Source: Pseudomonas sp. 2FG
Lineage (GTDB): Bacteria; Pseudomonadota; Gammaproteobacteria; Pseudomonadales; Pseudomonadaceae
DNA: 64,000 bases
Assembly (NCBI RefSeq): GCF_005502935.1
Contig: NZ_SCMP01000001.1
Coordinates: 1-64,000 of the forward strand
Reading direction: 5' to 3'
Positions within the stretch are counted from its first letter, which is position 1. Each line of letters begins with the position of its first letter. Of this stretch, positions 36,955 to 47,111 are shown in pieces. The notes beneath the pieces were generated by a model, which did not search any database, was not told the origin of the DNA, and worked only from the letters and a program-made list of their open reading frames with translations. The position numbers and the translations under genes are program-made.

Positions 36955-38541
36955 ATGTCGTCATCAGCGCGCAAGACTCTCGATTTAGACGCATTGGCAC
37001 GGGCCGCACGAACGCTTGTGGTGGTCTGCGCGGCGGCCCTCGCCGGCTGTCAGAACCTGGGCAGTAGCCGCGATGATGACCCCGGCCGCGACACCGATCT
37101 GGCGGTCGAGCTGCAACCGCAACCACATTCGCAATGGCTGACGGACACGCCTGAACCTGAAAAACCCCAGGACATCTGGGATCGGATGCGCGCCGGCTTC
37201 AAGCTACAGGACGAGATCGGCATCAACCCGCGCATCGAGCAGCAGCGCCTGTGGTTCGCCAGCAAGCCCTCCTACCTTGAAAGCGCCAGCGGCCGGGGCA
37301 GCCTGTATATCCACTATGTGGTCGAACGCCTGGAAGAGCGCAACATGCCGCTCGAACTGGCCTTGCTGCCGGTCATCGAAAGCTCTTACAACCCCTTCGC
37401 CTATTCGCGCAGCGATGCTGCCGGCCTCTGGCAGTTCATCCCGTCCACCGGCCGCCACTTCAACCTGCAGCAGACCAGTTGGTACGACGGCCGCCGCGAC
37501 ATCACCGCCTCGACCAACGCGGCGATGAATTACCTCTCGCGCCTACATGAGATGTTTAACGGCGATTGGCTACTTGCCCTCGCCGCCTATAACGCCGGCG
37601 AAGGCACCGTCAGCCGGGCCATTGAGCGCAACCAGAGACTCGGCCTGCCGACCGACTACTGGAACCTGCCACTGCCCAAGGAAACCCAGGACTACGTGCC
37701 CAAGCTGCTGGCCTTGTCACAGCTGGTCATGGCGCCCGACGCTTACGGCATCGACCTCGACCCGATCGCCAACGAGCCGTATTTCGAGGTGGTCGAGATC
37801 AAGCAACGCATGGATCTGTCACGCGTCGCCGCCATGGCCGATGTCGACGAGGATGAGCTGTACCAGCTCAACCCAGCCTTCAAGAAGCGCATCACCCTGG
37901 ATGGCCCACAACAACTGCTGGTGCCCACGGAAAAAGCCGAACTGCTGGCCGCCAACCTGTCCATGATGAAACCGCAAGAGCTGGTGGACTGGCAGGAATA
38001 CCGGGTGCGCACCGGCGACAGCCTGCATGGCATCGCCAACCGCTATCACCTGACGGTGAACACCCTCAAGGAGATTAACCAGTTGCCGGGCAATCACCTG
38101 CGCGTCGGCCAGGTTCTCAGTATTCCCGCACAACCAGGGGTGAAACCTACACAACCGCTATTCCAGAACAGCGCCCGCCGCGAAGAAGCGCCGCGCAGCT
38201 ACCGCGTCAAGAACGGCGACAACCTGTGGCAAATCGCCAAAGCCAACAATGTCGAGGTCAAAGACCTGCAGCGCTGGAACACGCTCTCCGCCAACGGACT
38301 GAAGGCCGGACAGACGCTCGCGTTGCAAGGCAACAAAGCGGCGACGCCTAGCACCAGCAAAGGGCCTGCAAGCAAAGGGCGTGAAGCGATCACCTACTAC
38401 AAGGTGCAGAAAGGCGACTCGATGTACCTGATCGCCAAACGCTTCAAAGTTGAGATGCAACACCTGAGAACCTGGAACCCCCGCACCAGTCACGAGCTCA
38501 CACCCGGCCAGACTATTACCCTCTATCTCAGCGGCCGCTAA
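36955..38541 (+). CDS. mltD: Membrane-bound lytic murein transglycosylase D
   Basis: A 528-residue lipoprotein. A signal peptide ends in a lipobox (LAGC, Cys near residue 31). The SLT domain (about 115-260) has the catalytic Glu in LPVIESSYNPFAYS, then GLWQFIPSTGR and LALAAYNAGEG. Three LysM domains follow near residues 345-390, 412-455 and 480-525, binding peptidoglycan. It cleaves glycan strands to 1,6-anhydro ends from the outer membrane's inner face. It runs in the same direction as gloB, 100 bases downstream. Confidence 0.96.
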   Translation: MSSSARKTLDLDALARAARTLVVVCAAALAGCQNLGSSRDDDPGRDTDLAVELQPQPHSQWLTDTPEPEKPQDIWDRMRAGFKLQDEIGINPRIEQQRLWFASKPSYLESASGRGSLYIHYVVERLEERNMPLELALLPVIESSYNPFAYSRSDAAGLWQFIPSTGRHFNLQQTSWYDGRRDITASTNAAMNYLSRLHEMFNGDWLLALAAYNAGEGTVSRAIERNQRLGLPTDYWNLPLPKETQDYVPKLLALSQLVMAPDAYGIDLDPIANEPYFEVVEIKQRMDLSRVAAMADVDEDELYQLNPAFKKRITLDGPQQLLVPTEKAELLAANLSMMKPQELVDWQEYRVRTGDSLHGIANRYHLTVNTLKEINQLPGNHLRVGQVLSIPAQPGVKPTQPLFQNSARREEAPRSYRVKNGDNLWQIAKANNVEVKDLQRWNTLSANGLKAGQTLALQGNKAATPSTSKGPASKGREAITYYKVQKGDSMYLIAKRFKVEMQHLRTWNPRTSHELTPGQTITLYLSGR

Positions 38542-38810
38542 CGCTGACTCAGCGCCTCCAGGCAGCGCCCAGTCAGCCGAGTGGCCCGCTGAAAAGCCAT
38601 GAACTGCTCATGTTTGGGCGCTCGCCCGGAAACCCGACTGTCGGCATACAGCTCGCTGATCTGCCGCGGCCCCGCCAGCAACGGCGCAATCCACTGTCGC
38701 CTTAGTGCCCATTTCCCCTGCCGCGGGGCTTACTCTTTTTCCTGCGGATACAAGCTGTTACTGTACCTACCAAGAAGCCCAAAGCCGCCACGGATCGGAT
38801 CCCTCGCCTG

Positions 38811-40640
38811 ATGCGTCCCCTCCTCTTGCTGTTCCTCAGTCTGGCCACGAGCTTTCCCGCTTTCGCAACCCTCAGCGAAAGCCACGGTTATGCCCAGTTC
38901 GGTGCACTCAAGTATCCCGCCAGTTTTACCCATTTCGACTGGGTCAACCCAGATGCGCCCAAAGCCGGCACCATCCGGGTAATGGCCTTCGGCACCTTCG
39001 ATACGCTCAACTCCTACACGTTCAAGGGCAGCAGCCCATCGTCCACGCCCAATTTCCAGCAGTATGGGGTGACGGAGTTGAACGAACCGTTGATGGCCGG
39101 CACCGGGCAATACGACCCCTCCGGTGATGAACCAGCCTCCAGTTATGGCTTGATTGCCCAGTCGGTGGAATACAGCGAGGATCGCAGCTGGGTAGTGTTC
39201 AACCTGCGTCCTGAAGCGCGCTTTCATGACGGCAAGCAGATCACCGCCTACGACGTCGCGTTCTCCTACCGCCGGCTACTCAAGGAGGGGCATCCGCAGT
39301 ACCGCACCAAGCTGCAGGAAGTGCAGCGGGTCGATATCCTCGGCCGTCAGCGCATCCGCTTCGTCTTCAAACGGGCCGGTAATCCCCTGCTGATCCTGCG
39401 CCTCGGCGAGCTACCGGTATTACCGCAGCACTACTGGAAAGACCGAGACTTCAAAGCCACCACCTTCGAACCGCCACTGGGTAGCGGACCGTACAAAATC
39501 ACCAAAGTGCTACCCGGTCGCCAACTGCTGTTCGAACGGGTGAAAGACTGGTGGGGTGAGAAGTTGCCGGCCAACCGCGGCAAGTACAATTTTGACCGGG
39601 TCGAGGTGGAGTTCTACCGGGACAGCGATGTCGCGTTCGAGGCCTTCAAGGCCGGCGAATTCGATTTCTACATCGAGCACCAGGCAAAAAACTGGGCCAA
39701 CGGCTACCGTTTCCCCGCCGTCATGCGCGGTGAGGTGATCCGCGCCGAGATCCCCCATCAAATCCCGACACAGACCCAGGGGCTGTTCATGAACAGTCGC
39801 CGCGCCACCTTTGCCGAGGGCAAGGTACGTGAGGCCATGGGCTTGATGTTCGATTTCGAGTGGACCAACCGCACGCTGTTCAACGACGCCTACACACGCG
39901 CCAAGAGCTACTACCCGAACAGCGAGTTCGCCGCTGTCGGCAAACCCGAGGGGCGCGAATGGCTGCTGCTCTCGCCCTACCGCAAGCAATTGCCCGCAAG
40001 CCTGTTTACCGAGCCCTTCAGCGTGCCGCAAACCGATGGGCGCGGCATCCCGCGGGAAACCCTGCGCCGCGCGCTGGGTCTATTAGCCGAAGCCGGCTGG
40101 AAACCCTCCGGGCAACGCCTGCTGAACAGTCGTGGTGAACCACTGCGCTTTGAGATTTTGCTGGTCAACCCGAACCTTGAGCGCATCCTCCAGCCCTATA
40201 CCGAGAACCTCGCCAGCATTGGCATTCAGGCCAATCTGCGCACCGTGGATCGCGCCCAGTACAAACAGCGCCTGGACCAATTCGATTTCGACATGATTCT
40301 GATGACCCTGGCGCAAACCCTCAGCCCCGGCCTGGAGCAATGGCAGTATTTCCATTCCAGCCAGGTCGGTGTCAAAGGCAGCAAAAACTACGCCGGTGTC
40401 GCCCACCCGGTAATCGACAGCATGCTCGAGCAACTGCTGGCCGCGCAGTCCCGCGACGAACAGGTGGCGGCTGCTCGTGCCCTGGATCGCGTCCTGCTCT
40501 CGCAGCACTACAGCATTCCCAATTGGTACCTCAACTATCATCGCCTGGCGTACCGCAACCGGTTCGCCTTCGTCACCACGCCGCCCTACACCTTGGGTTT
40601 GCGCGCCTGGTGGCTGAAGCCTACGGAGAACGCCCAATGA
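38811..40640 (+). CDS. nppA1: Peptide ABC transporter substrate-binding protein NppA1 (SBP family 5)
   Basis: A 609-residue periplasmic protein with a Sec signal peptide (about 1-20, ending FPAFA) and the SBP_bac_5 fold, with family segments YDVAFSYRRLL and PPLGSGPYKI. The YejA-like branch binds oligopeptides. In P. aeruginosa the matching locus nppA1A2BCD imports peptidyl nucleoside antibiotics such as pacidamycin, and the E. coli relative Yej imports microcin C. The stop overlaps the start of nppA2 (ATGA). It heads a tightly packed five-gene operon. Confidence 0.9.
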   Translation: MRPLLLLFLSLATSFPAFATLSESHGYAQFGALKYPASFTHFDWVNPDAPKAGTIRVMAFGTFDTLNSYTFKGSSPSSTPNFQQYGVTELNEPLMAGTGQYDPSGDEPASSYGLIAQSVEYSEDRSWVVFNLRPEARFHDGKQITAYDVAFSYRRLLKEGHPQYRTKLQEVQRVDILGRQRIRFVFKRAGNPLLILRLGELPVLPQHYWKDRDFKATTFEPPLGSGPYKITKVLPGRQLLFERVKDWWGEKLPANRGKYNFDRVEVEFYRDSDVAFEAFKAGEFDFYIEHQAKNWANGYRFPAVMRGEVIRAEIPHQIPTQTQGLFMNSRRATFAEGKVREAMGLMFDFEWTNRTLFNDAYTRAKSYYPNSEFAAVGKPEGREWLLLSPYRKQLPASLFTEPFSVPQTDGRGIPRETLRRALGLLAEAGWKPSGQRLLNSRGEPLRFEILLVNPNLERILQPYTENLASIGIQANLRTVDRAQYKQRLDQFDFDMILMTLAQTLSPGLEQWQYFHSSQVGVKGSKNYAGVAHPVIDSMLEQLLAAQSRDEQVAAARALDRVLLSQHYSIPNWYLNYHRLAYRNRFAFVTTPPYTLGLRAWWLKPTENAQ

Positions 40641-42493
40641 CGAGCACTTTGCGCACCCTGCTGCATAGCAGCGGCGTCCTGCTCTTGAGCCTGGCCAGCC
40701 TCGGCCAGGCGGCGCCGAAACATGCCATTACCCTGTATGACGAGCCGGCCAAGTACCCGGCCGACTTCAAGCACTTCGCTTATGTAAACCCGGAGGCAAC
40801 GAAAGGCGGCACCCTGCGACTCGCCGGTAACGGTGGCTTCGACAGCCTCAACGCCTTCATCCCCAAGGGGGTTGCGGCGGATCAGCTCGGCCTGATCTAC
40901 GACAGCCTGACCTATCACTCACCGGACGAGCCCTTTACCGAGTACGGTCTGCTCGCCGAAAAAATCGAGAAGGCGGCAGATGGCAGCCATGTGCGCTTCT
41001 ATCTGCACCCGAAAGCCCGCTTCAACGATGGCACCCCGGTCACGGCCGAGGATGTGATCTTTACCTTTGAGACCCTACTCAAGAACGGCGACCCGCAGTA
41101 CCGCAATTACTATGCGGACGTCGCCAAGGTGGTCGCCGAAAGCCCGCGGCGCGTGCGCTTCGACTTCAAGCATGCCGGTAACCGTGAACTGCCGCTGATT
41201 CTTGGCCAGCTGCAGATCTTGCCTAAACATTGGTGGGTCACCCGCGACTTCTCCAAGTCCAATCTCGAACCACCACTCGGCAGCGGACCTTACCGGATTA
41301 CCTCCGTTGCCGCGGGGCGCACCCTCCGCTTCGAACGGGTGAAAGACTGGTGGGGCAAGGATCTACCGGTCAACCGTGGCTATTACAACTTCGACGCCAT
41401 AGTCGTCGACTACTACCGCGACACGTCCGTGGCCCTGGAGGCCTTCAAGGCCGGTCAGTTCGACATGAATCTGGAGTATTCCGCCAAGGACTGGGCGACC
41501 GGTTACGACAGCCCAGCCCTGCGCGACGGCCGCATCATCAAAGAAGACATTGCCAACCACAACTCGGTGGGCATGCAGGCCTTTGCCTTCAATATCCGCC
41601 GGCCGCTGTTCCAGGATCGCCGCGTGCGCGAAGCGATCGGCCTGCTGTTCGACTTCGAGTGGTCGAATAAACAGCTGTTCTTCGGCTCCTACAAACGCAA
41701 CAGCAGTTACTTCGAAAACTCGGAAATGGCCGCCCATGCCCTGCCGGACGCCGAAGAGCTGAAGATTCTCGAACCCTTGCGCGCGCAGATTCCGCCGGAA
41801 GTCTTCAGCCAGGTCTACCAGCCGCCGGTCAACACTGGCGACGGCATCATTCGGGAACAGAAGCGTAAGGCCTATCAACTGCTGCTGGACGCCGGCTACC
41901 GCATCGAAAATGACAAGATGGTCGGCCCGGACGGCAAACCGCTGACATTCGAGTTCATGCTCTACCAGACCAACATGGAGCGCATCCTGCTGCCGTTCAT
42001 GCGCAACCTGGCCGAACTGGGCATCGACATGCAGATCCGCCGGGTCGACGCCTCGCAGTTCGTCAACCGCCTGCGCTCACGCGACTTCGACATGACCAAC
42101 GCCACCTGGGGGCAGTCCAACTCGCCGGGCAACGAACAGCGCGAATTCTGGCACTCCAGCAGCGCCGACAGCCCCGGCAGCCGCAACTTCATCGGTCTGC
42201 GCGATCCGGCGATCGACCAACTGGTCGAGGGGGTCATCCGTGCCGACTCCCGGCAGAGCCTGATCAAGCACACGCGCGCCTTGGATCGCGTGTTGCTGTG
42301 GGGCCACTACGTGATACCCAACTACTACGTCGATACCTGGCGTGTCGCCCACTGGAATAAGTTTGGCCGCCCAGCCACCACGCCCCGCTACGACTACGGC
42401 CTGATGACCTGGTGGCAAAGCAGCGAAACAGCCGATCCTGGCCCGCCACAGTCGCAAGCGCAGCCCCAACCAGCGCCCGAGGAAGCCGAATAA
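40637..42493 (+). CDS. nppA2: Second peptide-binding protein NppA2 (SBP family 5)
   Basis: A 618-residue periplasmic binding protein with a signal peptide (about 1-27, ending LGQAA). It is a paralogue of its neighbour: shared stretches include FERVKDWWG, the PPLGSGPYRI type motif and FDFEW. Its C-terminus has a Gln/Pro-rich tail (about the last 20 residues) that the first protein lacks. Two receptors for one permease suggest a wider ligand range. Translation is coupled to nppA1 by a 4-base overlap and to nppB by an adjacent TAA-ATG. Confidence 0.9.
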   Translation: MTSTLRTLLHSSGVLLLSLASLGQAAPKHAITLYDEPAKYPADFKHFAYVNPEATKGGTLRLAGNGGFDSLNAFIPKGVAADQLGLIYDSLTYHSPDEPFTEYGLLAEKIEKAADGSHVRFYLHPKARFNDGTPVTAEDVIFTFETLLKNGDPQYRNYYADVAKVVAESPRRVRFDFKHAGNRELPLILGQLQILPKHWWVTRDFSKSNLEPPLGSGPYRITSVAAGRTLRFERVKDWWGKDLPVNRGYYNFDAIVVDYYRDTSVALEAFKAGQFDMNLEYSAKDWATGYDSPALRDGRIIKEDIANHNSVGMQAFAFNIRRPLFQDRRVREAIGLLFDFEWSNKQLFFGSYKRNSSYFENSEMAAHALPDAEELKILEPLRAQIPPEVFSQVYQPPVNTGDGIIREQKRKAYQLLLDAGYRIENDKMVGPDGKPLTFEFMLYQTNMERILLPFMRNLAELGIDMQIRRVDASQFVNRLRSRDFDMTNATWGQSNSPGNEQREFWHSSSADSPGSRNFIGLRDPAIDQLVEGVIRADSRQSLIKHTRALDRVLLWGHYVIPNYYVDTWRVAHWNKFGRPATTPRYDYGLMTWWQSSETADPGPPQSQAQPQPAPEEAE

Positions 42494-43567
42494 ATGCTCG
42501 CCTATATTCTGCGCCGGCTGCTACTGATCATTCCCACCCTGTTTGGCATCCTGCTGATCAACTTCATCATCATCCAGGCCGCGCCCGGCGGCCCGGTGGA
42601 GCAGATGATCGCCAAGCTCGAGGGGTTCGAAGGCGCCACCAGCCGCATCGCTGGCGGCGGCGCGGAAGTGGCCGTAGCCGGCGCCAACTATCGCGGCGCT
42701 CAGGGCCTGGACCCCGAACTGGTGCATGAGATCGAGCGCATGTACGGCTTCGATAAACCGGCCCCCGAGCGTTTCTGGCTGATGCTAAAAAGCTACGCGC
42801 AACTGGACTTCGGTGAGAGCTTCTTCCGCGATGCCAAGGTCACCGACCTGATCATCGAGAAGATGCCGGTGTCCATCTCCATCGGGCTGTGGAGCACCCT
42901 GATCATGTACCTGGTGTCCATCCCGCTGGGGATCGCCAAGGCCACCCACCACGGCAGCAGCTTCGACGTCTGGACCAGCTCGGCGATCATCGTCGGTTAT
43001 GCGGTCCCGGCCTTCCTGTTTGCCATCCTGTTGATCGTGCTATTCGCCGGCGGCAGCTATTTCGACTGGTTCCCGCTCAGGGGGCTGACCTCGAACAACT
43101 TCGACGAACTCAGCCTCGGCGGCAAAATCCTCGACTATTTCTGGCACCTGGTGCTGCCGGTAACCGCTTTGGTGATCGGCAACTTCGCCACCCTCACCCT
43201 GCTGACCAAGAACTGCTTCCTCGACGAGATCAACAAGCAGTATGTGGTTACCGCCCGCGCCAAGGGCCTCTCCGAGCGCCGCGTACTCTACGGCCATGTG
43301 TTCCGCAATGCCATGCTGCTGATCATCGCCGGCTTCCCCTCGGCCTTTCTCGGCATGTTTTTCACCGGTTCGCTGCTGATCGAGGTGATCTTCTCCCTCG
43401 ACGGCCTCGGCCTCTTGAGCTTCGAGTCGGCGCTGAACCGCGACTATCCGGTGGTATTCGGCACCCTCTTCATCTTCACCTTGCTGGGACTGATCGTGAA
43501 ACTGATCGGCGACATCACCTACACCCTGGTCGATCCGCGCATCGACTTCGAAAACCGGGAGGGTTGA
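42494..43567 (+). CDS. nppB: Peptide ABC transporter permease NppB (YejB type)
   Basis: A 357-residue inner-membrane permease with about six helices. The N-terminus [19 protein letters not shown] is typical of DppB/YejB proteins, and the EAA-type cytoplasmic loop near [20 protein letters not shown] contacts the ATPase. Its ATG directly follows the nppA2 stop codon. It pairs with NppC to form the channel. Confidence 0.92.
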   Translation: MLAYILRRLLLIIPTLFGILLINFIIIQAAPGGPVEQMIAKLEGFEGATSRIAGGGAEVAVAGANYRGAQGLDPELVHEIERMYGFDKPAPERFWLMLKSYAQLDFGESFFRDAKVTDLIIEKMPVSISIGLWSTLIMYLVSIPLGIAKATHHGSSFDVWTSSAIIVGYAVPAFLFAILLIVLFAGGSYFDWFPLRGLTSNNFDELSLGGKILDYFWHLVLPVTALVIGNFATLTLLTKNCFLDEINKQYVVTARAKGLSERRVLYGHVFRNAMLLIIAGFPSAFLGMFFTGSLLIEVIFSLDGLGLLSFESALNRDYPVVFGTLFIFTLLGLIVKLIGDITYTLVDPRIDFENREG

Positions 43568-43568
43568 G

Positions 43569-44600
43569 ATGGCCATCACGCTCAAGCTGTCTCCACTCAA
43601 TCAACGCCGCTTCGCACGCCTCAAGGCCCACAAGCGCGGCTGGTGGTCACTCTGGCTGTTCCTCGGACTGTTTGTCCTCAGCCTCGGTGCCGAGCTGATC
43701 GCCAACGACAAACCGCTGGCGGTGCATTACGCCGGCGAGTGGTACTTCCCGGTCCTCAAGCGCTACCCGGAGACCGCTTTCGGTGGCGAATTCCCGCTGG
43801 AAGCCAACTACAAGAGCCCGTATATCAGTGAGCTGATCGCCGAGAAGGACGGCTGGATCCTGTGGCCGCCGATCCCCTTCGGCTATTCGAGCATCAATTA
43901 CGACTTGAAGGTGCCGGCCCCGGCGCCACCCTCGGCACAGAACCTGCTGGGCACCGACGATCAAGGCCGCGACGTGCTCGCCCGGGTGATCTACGGCTTC
44001 CGTATCTCGGTGCTGTTCGCCCTCACGCTGACCCTCCTCAGCTCGATCATCGGCGTGATTGCCGGCGCCCTGCAGGGCTTCTATGGCGGCTGGGTCGACC
44101 TGCTCGGCCAGCGCTTCCTCGAAGTCTGGTCGGGGCTGCCGGTGCTTTATCTGCTGATCATCCTCGCCAGCTTCGTGCAGCCGAACTTCTGGTGGCTGCT
44201 GGGCATCATGCTGCTGTTCTCCTGGATGAGCCTGGTCGATGTGGTACGCGCCGAGTTCCTCCGTGGGCGCAACCTGGAATATGTCCGTGCGGCCCGCGCG
44301 CTAGGGATGCAGAACGGCGCCATCATGTTCCGGCACATCCTGCCGAACGCCATGATCTCGACCATGACCTTTATGCCGTTCATCCTCACCGGCGCCATCG
44401 GCACCCTGACCGCCCTGGATTTCCTTGGCTTCGGTCTGCCCCCCGGCTCGCCCTCGCTGGGCGAATTGGTCGCCCAGGGCAAATCCAATATGCAGGCTCC
44501 CTGGCTGGGGATCAGCGCCTTTGCCGTGCTGGGACTGATGCTGACCTTATTGGTGTTTATCGGCGAGGCCGCACGCGATGCCTTCGACCCGAGGAAATAA
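43569..44600 (+). CDS. nppC: Peptide ABC transporter permease NppC (YejE type)
   Basis: A 343-residue permease with a long periplasmic loop after the first helix (about residues 45-135), characteristic of YejE, then five helices. The coupling loop YVRAARALGMQNGAIMFRH matches the EAA motif. One base separates the nppB stop from its ATG. Together with NppB it forms the membrane pore. Confidence 0.92.
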   Translation: MAITLKLSPLNQRRFARLKAHKRGWWSLWLFLGLFVLSLGAELIANDKPLAVHYAGEWYFPVLKRYPETAFGGEFPLEANYKSPYISELIAEKDGWILWPPIPFGYSSINYDLKVPAPAPPSAQNLLGTDDQGRDVLARVIYGFRISVLFALTLTLLSSIIGVIAGALQGFYGGWVDLLGQRFLEVWSGLPVLYLLIILASFVQPNFWWLLGIMLLFSWMSLVDVVRAEFLRGRNLEYVRAARALGMQNGAIMFRHILPNAMISTMTFMPFILTGAIGTLTALDFLGFGLPPGSPSLGELVAQGKSNMQAPWLGISAFAVLGLMLTLLVFIGEAARDAFDPRK

Positions 44601-44601
44601 G

Positions 44602-46224
44602 ATGGCCGAGAATCTGCGAGCCGAAAATTTGATTGAAGTGCGCGATCTGGCCGTCGAGTTCGTCATGGGCGAGGACGTGCAGCGGGTGGTGGAAGGCGTT
44701 AGCTTCGATATTCGTCGCGGCGAAACCCTGGCGCTGGTCGGCGAGAGTGGCTCGGGCAAGTCGGTCACCGCCCATTCGATCCTGCGCTTACTGCCCTACC
44801 CGCTGGCCCGTCACCCTGCCGGCAGCATCCACTACGCCGGTGACGACCTGCTCAAGCTCAACGAGAACAAGCTTCGCGGCATTCGTGGCAACCGCATCGC
44901 CATGATCTTTCAAGAGCCGATGACCTCGCTCAATCCACTGCATAGCATCGAGAAGCAGGTCAACGAGGTGCTCGCCCTGCACAAGGGCCTGAGCGGCAAG
45001 GCCGCCACCAAGCGCACCCTGGAGCTGCTGGAGCTGGTCGGCATTCCTGAGCCACACAAGCGCCTCATGGCCTTCCCCCACGAGCTCTCAGGCGGTCAAC
45101 GGCAACGCGTGATGATCGCCATGGCCCTGGCCAACGAGCCGGAACTGCTGATTGCCGATGAGCCGACTACTGCGCTGGACGTCACCGTGCAGTTGAAAAT
45201 CCTCGAACTGCTCAAGCAATTGCAGGCCCGTCTGGGCATGGCACTGCTGTTAATCACCCACGACCTCAATCTGGTCAGGCGAATTGCGCATCGGGTATGT
45301 GTCATGCAGCGCGGTCGGATCGTCGAACAGGCGTCATGTGACGAACTGTTCCATGCGCCACAGCATCCCTATACCCAGGAATTGCTTGGCGCCGAGCCCA
45401 GCGGCGGGCCTGCAGCCAACCCTGCCGGCGCACCACTGTTAGAAGTCGATGACCTGCGGGTGTGGTTCCCGATCAAGAAAGGGCTACTGCGCCGCACAGT
45501 CGATTACGTGAAGGCGGTGGACGGCATCAATTTCAGCCTGCCTCAGGGCCAAACCCTGGGCATCGTCGGTGAAAGCGGTTCTGGTAAATCCACCCTGGGC
45601 TTGGCCATCTTGCGGCTGCTTGGCAGTCAGGGCGCCATCCGCTTTCAGGGCCAGACCTTGAACGGTCTGTCGCAGCACGAGGTTCGCCCACTACGGCGGC
45701 AGATGCAGGTGGTGTTCCAGGACCCCTTCGGCAGCCTCAGCCCACGCATGTCGGTGGGCCAAATTGTCGGAGAAGGATTGCGCATCCATAAGATGGGCAC
45801 TGAAACTGAGCAGGAACAGGCAATAATCGACGCGCTCCTGGAGGTGGGTCTGGATCCGGAAACCCGGCACCGCTACCCCCATGAGTTTTCCGGCGGGCAA
45901 CGGCAGCGGATTGCCATTGCTCGAGCACTGGTGCTGAAACCGGCGCTGATCTTGCTGGACGAACCTACTTCGGCGCTCGACCGCACGGTCCAGCGCCAGG
46001 TGGTGGAGCTACTGCGATCCTTGCAGAGCAAGTACAACCTGACTTACCTGTTCATCAGCCATGACTTGGCGGTGGTCAAGGCGCTCAGCCACCACTTGAT
46101 GGTGGTCAAGCAGGGTCAGGTAGTTGAACAGGGGCCGGCAGAGGCTATCTTCGCCGCGCCACAGCACATTTATACACAGCAGTTGCTGGAAGCCGCTTTT
46201 ATGGCGCCAGTGGCTGCCGATTAA
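44602..46224 (+). CDS. nppD: Peptide ABC transporter ATPase NppD with two fused nucleotide-binding domains (YejF type)
   Basis: A 540-residue protein made of two ABC ATPase domains. Domain 1 has Walker A GESGSGKS, signature LSGGQRQR and Walker B LLIADEPT. Domain 2 (after about residue 285) has [16 protein letters not shown] and LILLDEPT. Each half ends in an oligopeptide-type C-terminal extension ([16 protein letters not shown]). GAGGAAATAAG before the ATG at 44602 supports that start over an 8-codon extension. It powers the Npp importer. Confidence 0.94.
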   Translation: MAENLRAENLIEVRDLAVEFVMGEDVQRVVEGVSFDIRRGETLALVGESGSGKSVTAHSILRLLPYPLARHPAGSIHYAGDDLLKLNENKLRGIRGNRIAMIFQEPMTSLNPLHSIEKQVNEVLALHKGLSGKAATKRTLELLELVGIPEPHKRLMAFPHELSGGQRQRVMIAMALANEPELLIADEPTTALDVTVQLKILELLKQLQARLGMALLLITHDLNLVRRIAHRVCVMQRGRIVEQASCDELFHAPQHPYTQELLGAEPSGGPAANPAGAPLLEVDDLRVWFPIKKGLLRRTVDYVKAVDGINFSLPQGQTLGIVGESGSGKSTLGLAILRLLGSQGAIRFQGQTLNGLSQHEVRPLRRQMQVVFQDPFGSLSPRMSVGQIVGEGLRIHKMGTETEQEQAIIDALLEVGLDPETRHRYPHEFSGGQRQRIAIARALVLKPALILLDEPTSALDRTVQRQVVELLRSLQSKYNLTYLFISHDLAVVKALSHHLMVVKQGQVVEQGPAEAIFAAPQHIYTQQLLEAAFMAPVAAD

Positions 46225-46252
46225 TCCTTGAAAGCAGGAAGAGGAATAACAC

Positions 46253-47047
46253 ATGGGTTTTCTCGCCGGTAAGCGCGTACTGATCGTCGGTGTCGCCAGT
46301 AAACTGTCCATCGCATCCGGCATCGCTGCCGCCATGCATCGCGAGGGCGCAGAACTCGCCTTCACCTACCAGAACGACAAACTCAAAGGTCGTGTCGAAG
46401 AGTTCGCCGCAGGCTGGGGTTCCAGCGCCGAGCTGTGCTTCCCCTGTGACGTGGCCAGCGACGAAGAGATCGCCAAGGTCTTCGAAGCACTGAGCAAGAA
46501 GTGGGACGGCCTGGACGTCATCGTCCACTCGGTCGGTTTCGCCCCAGGCGACCAACTGAACGGCGACTTCACCGAAGTCACCACCCGTGAGGGCTTTCGC
46601 ATCGCTCACGACATCAGCGCCTACAGCTTCGTCGCCCTGGCCAAGGCCGGCCGCGAAATGATGAAAGGCCGCAACGGCAGCCTGCTGACCCTGTCCTACC
46701 TGGGCGCCGAGCGCACCATGCCGAACTACAACGTCATGGGCATGGCCAAAGCCAGCCTGGAAGCCGGTGTACGCTACCTGGCCGGCAGCCTTGGCCCGGA
46801 AGGCACCCGCGTCAACGCCGTCTCGGCCGGCCCGATCCGCACCCTGGCTGCTTCCGGCATCAAGAGCTTCCGCAAGATGCTCGCCGCCAACGAGGCGCAG
46901 ACTCCGATGCGCCGTAACGTGACCATCGAAGAAGTCGGCAATGCCGGCGCCTTCCTCTGCTCTGACCTGGCGTCGGGCATCAGCGGCGAAATCATGTACG
47001 TGGACGGTGGCTTCAACACCACCGCCATGGGCACTATCGAAGACTGA
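46253..47047 (+). CDS. fabI: Enoyl-ACP reductase (NADH)
   Basis: A 264-residue SDR-type enzyme for the last step of each fatty acid elongation cycle. The cofactor region is [13 protein letters not shown] (about residues 13-25). The catalytic Tyr-Tyr-Lys set lies in [19 protein letters not shown], with Y-x6-K spacing, the FabI hallmark and the triclosan-binding site. It lies 28 bases after nppD with its own AAGAGGA site and could be co-transcribed with the transporter. A terminator follows. Confidence 0.96.
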   Translation: MGFLAGKRVLIVGVASKLSIASGIAAAMHREGAELAFTYQNDKLKGRVEEFAAGWGSSAELCFPCDVASDEEIAKVFEALSKKWDGLDVIVHSVGFAPGDQLNGDFTEVTTREGFRIAHDISAYSFVALAKAGREMMKGRNGSLLTLSYLGAERTMPNYNVMGMAKASLEAGVRYLAGSLGPEGTRVNAVSAGPIRTLAASGIKSFRKMLAANEAQTPMRRNVTIEEVGNAGAFLCSDLASGISGEIMYVDGGFNTTAMGTIED

Positions 47048-47061
47048 TAAACGCTGCAAAC

Positions 47062-47092
47062 GAAAAAGGCCGCTCAGTGAGCGGCCTTTTTC
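47062..47092. terminator. Bidirectional terminator between fabI and ppiD
   Basis: GAAAAAGGCCGCTC and GAGCGGCCTTTTTC form a 14-bp stem with a 3-base loop, between convergent genes. Confidence 0.94.
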
Positions 47093-47111
47093 TTGGGCAA
47101 CGAACGCGCGC

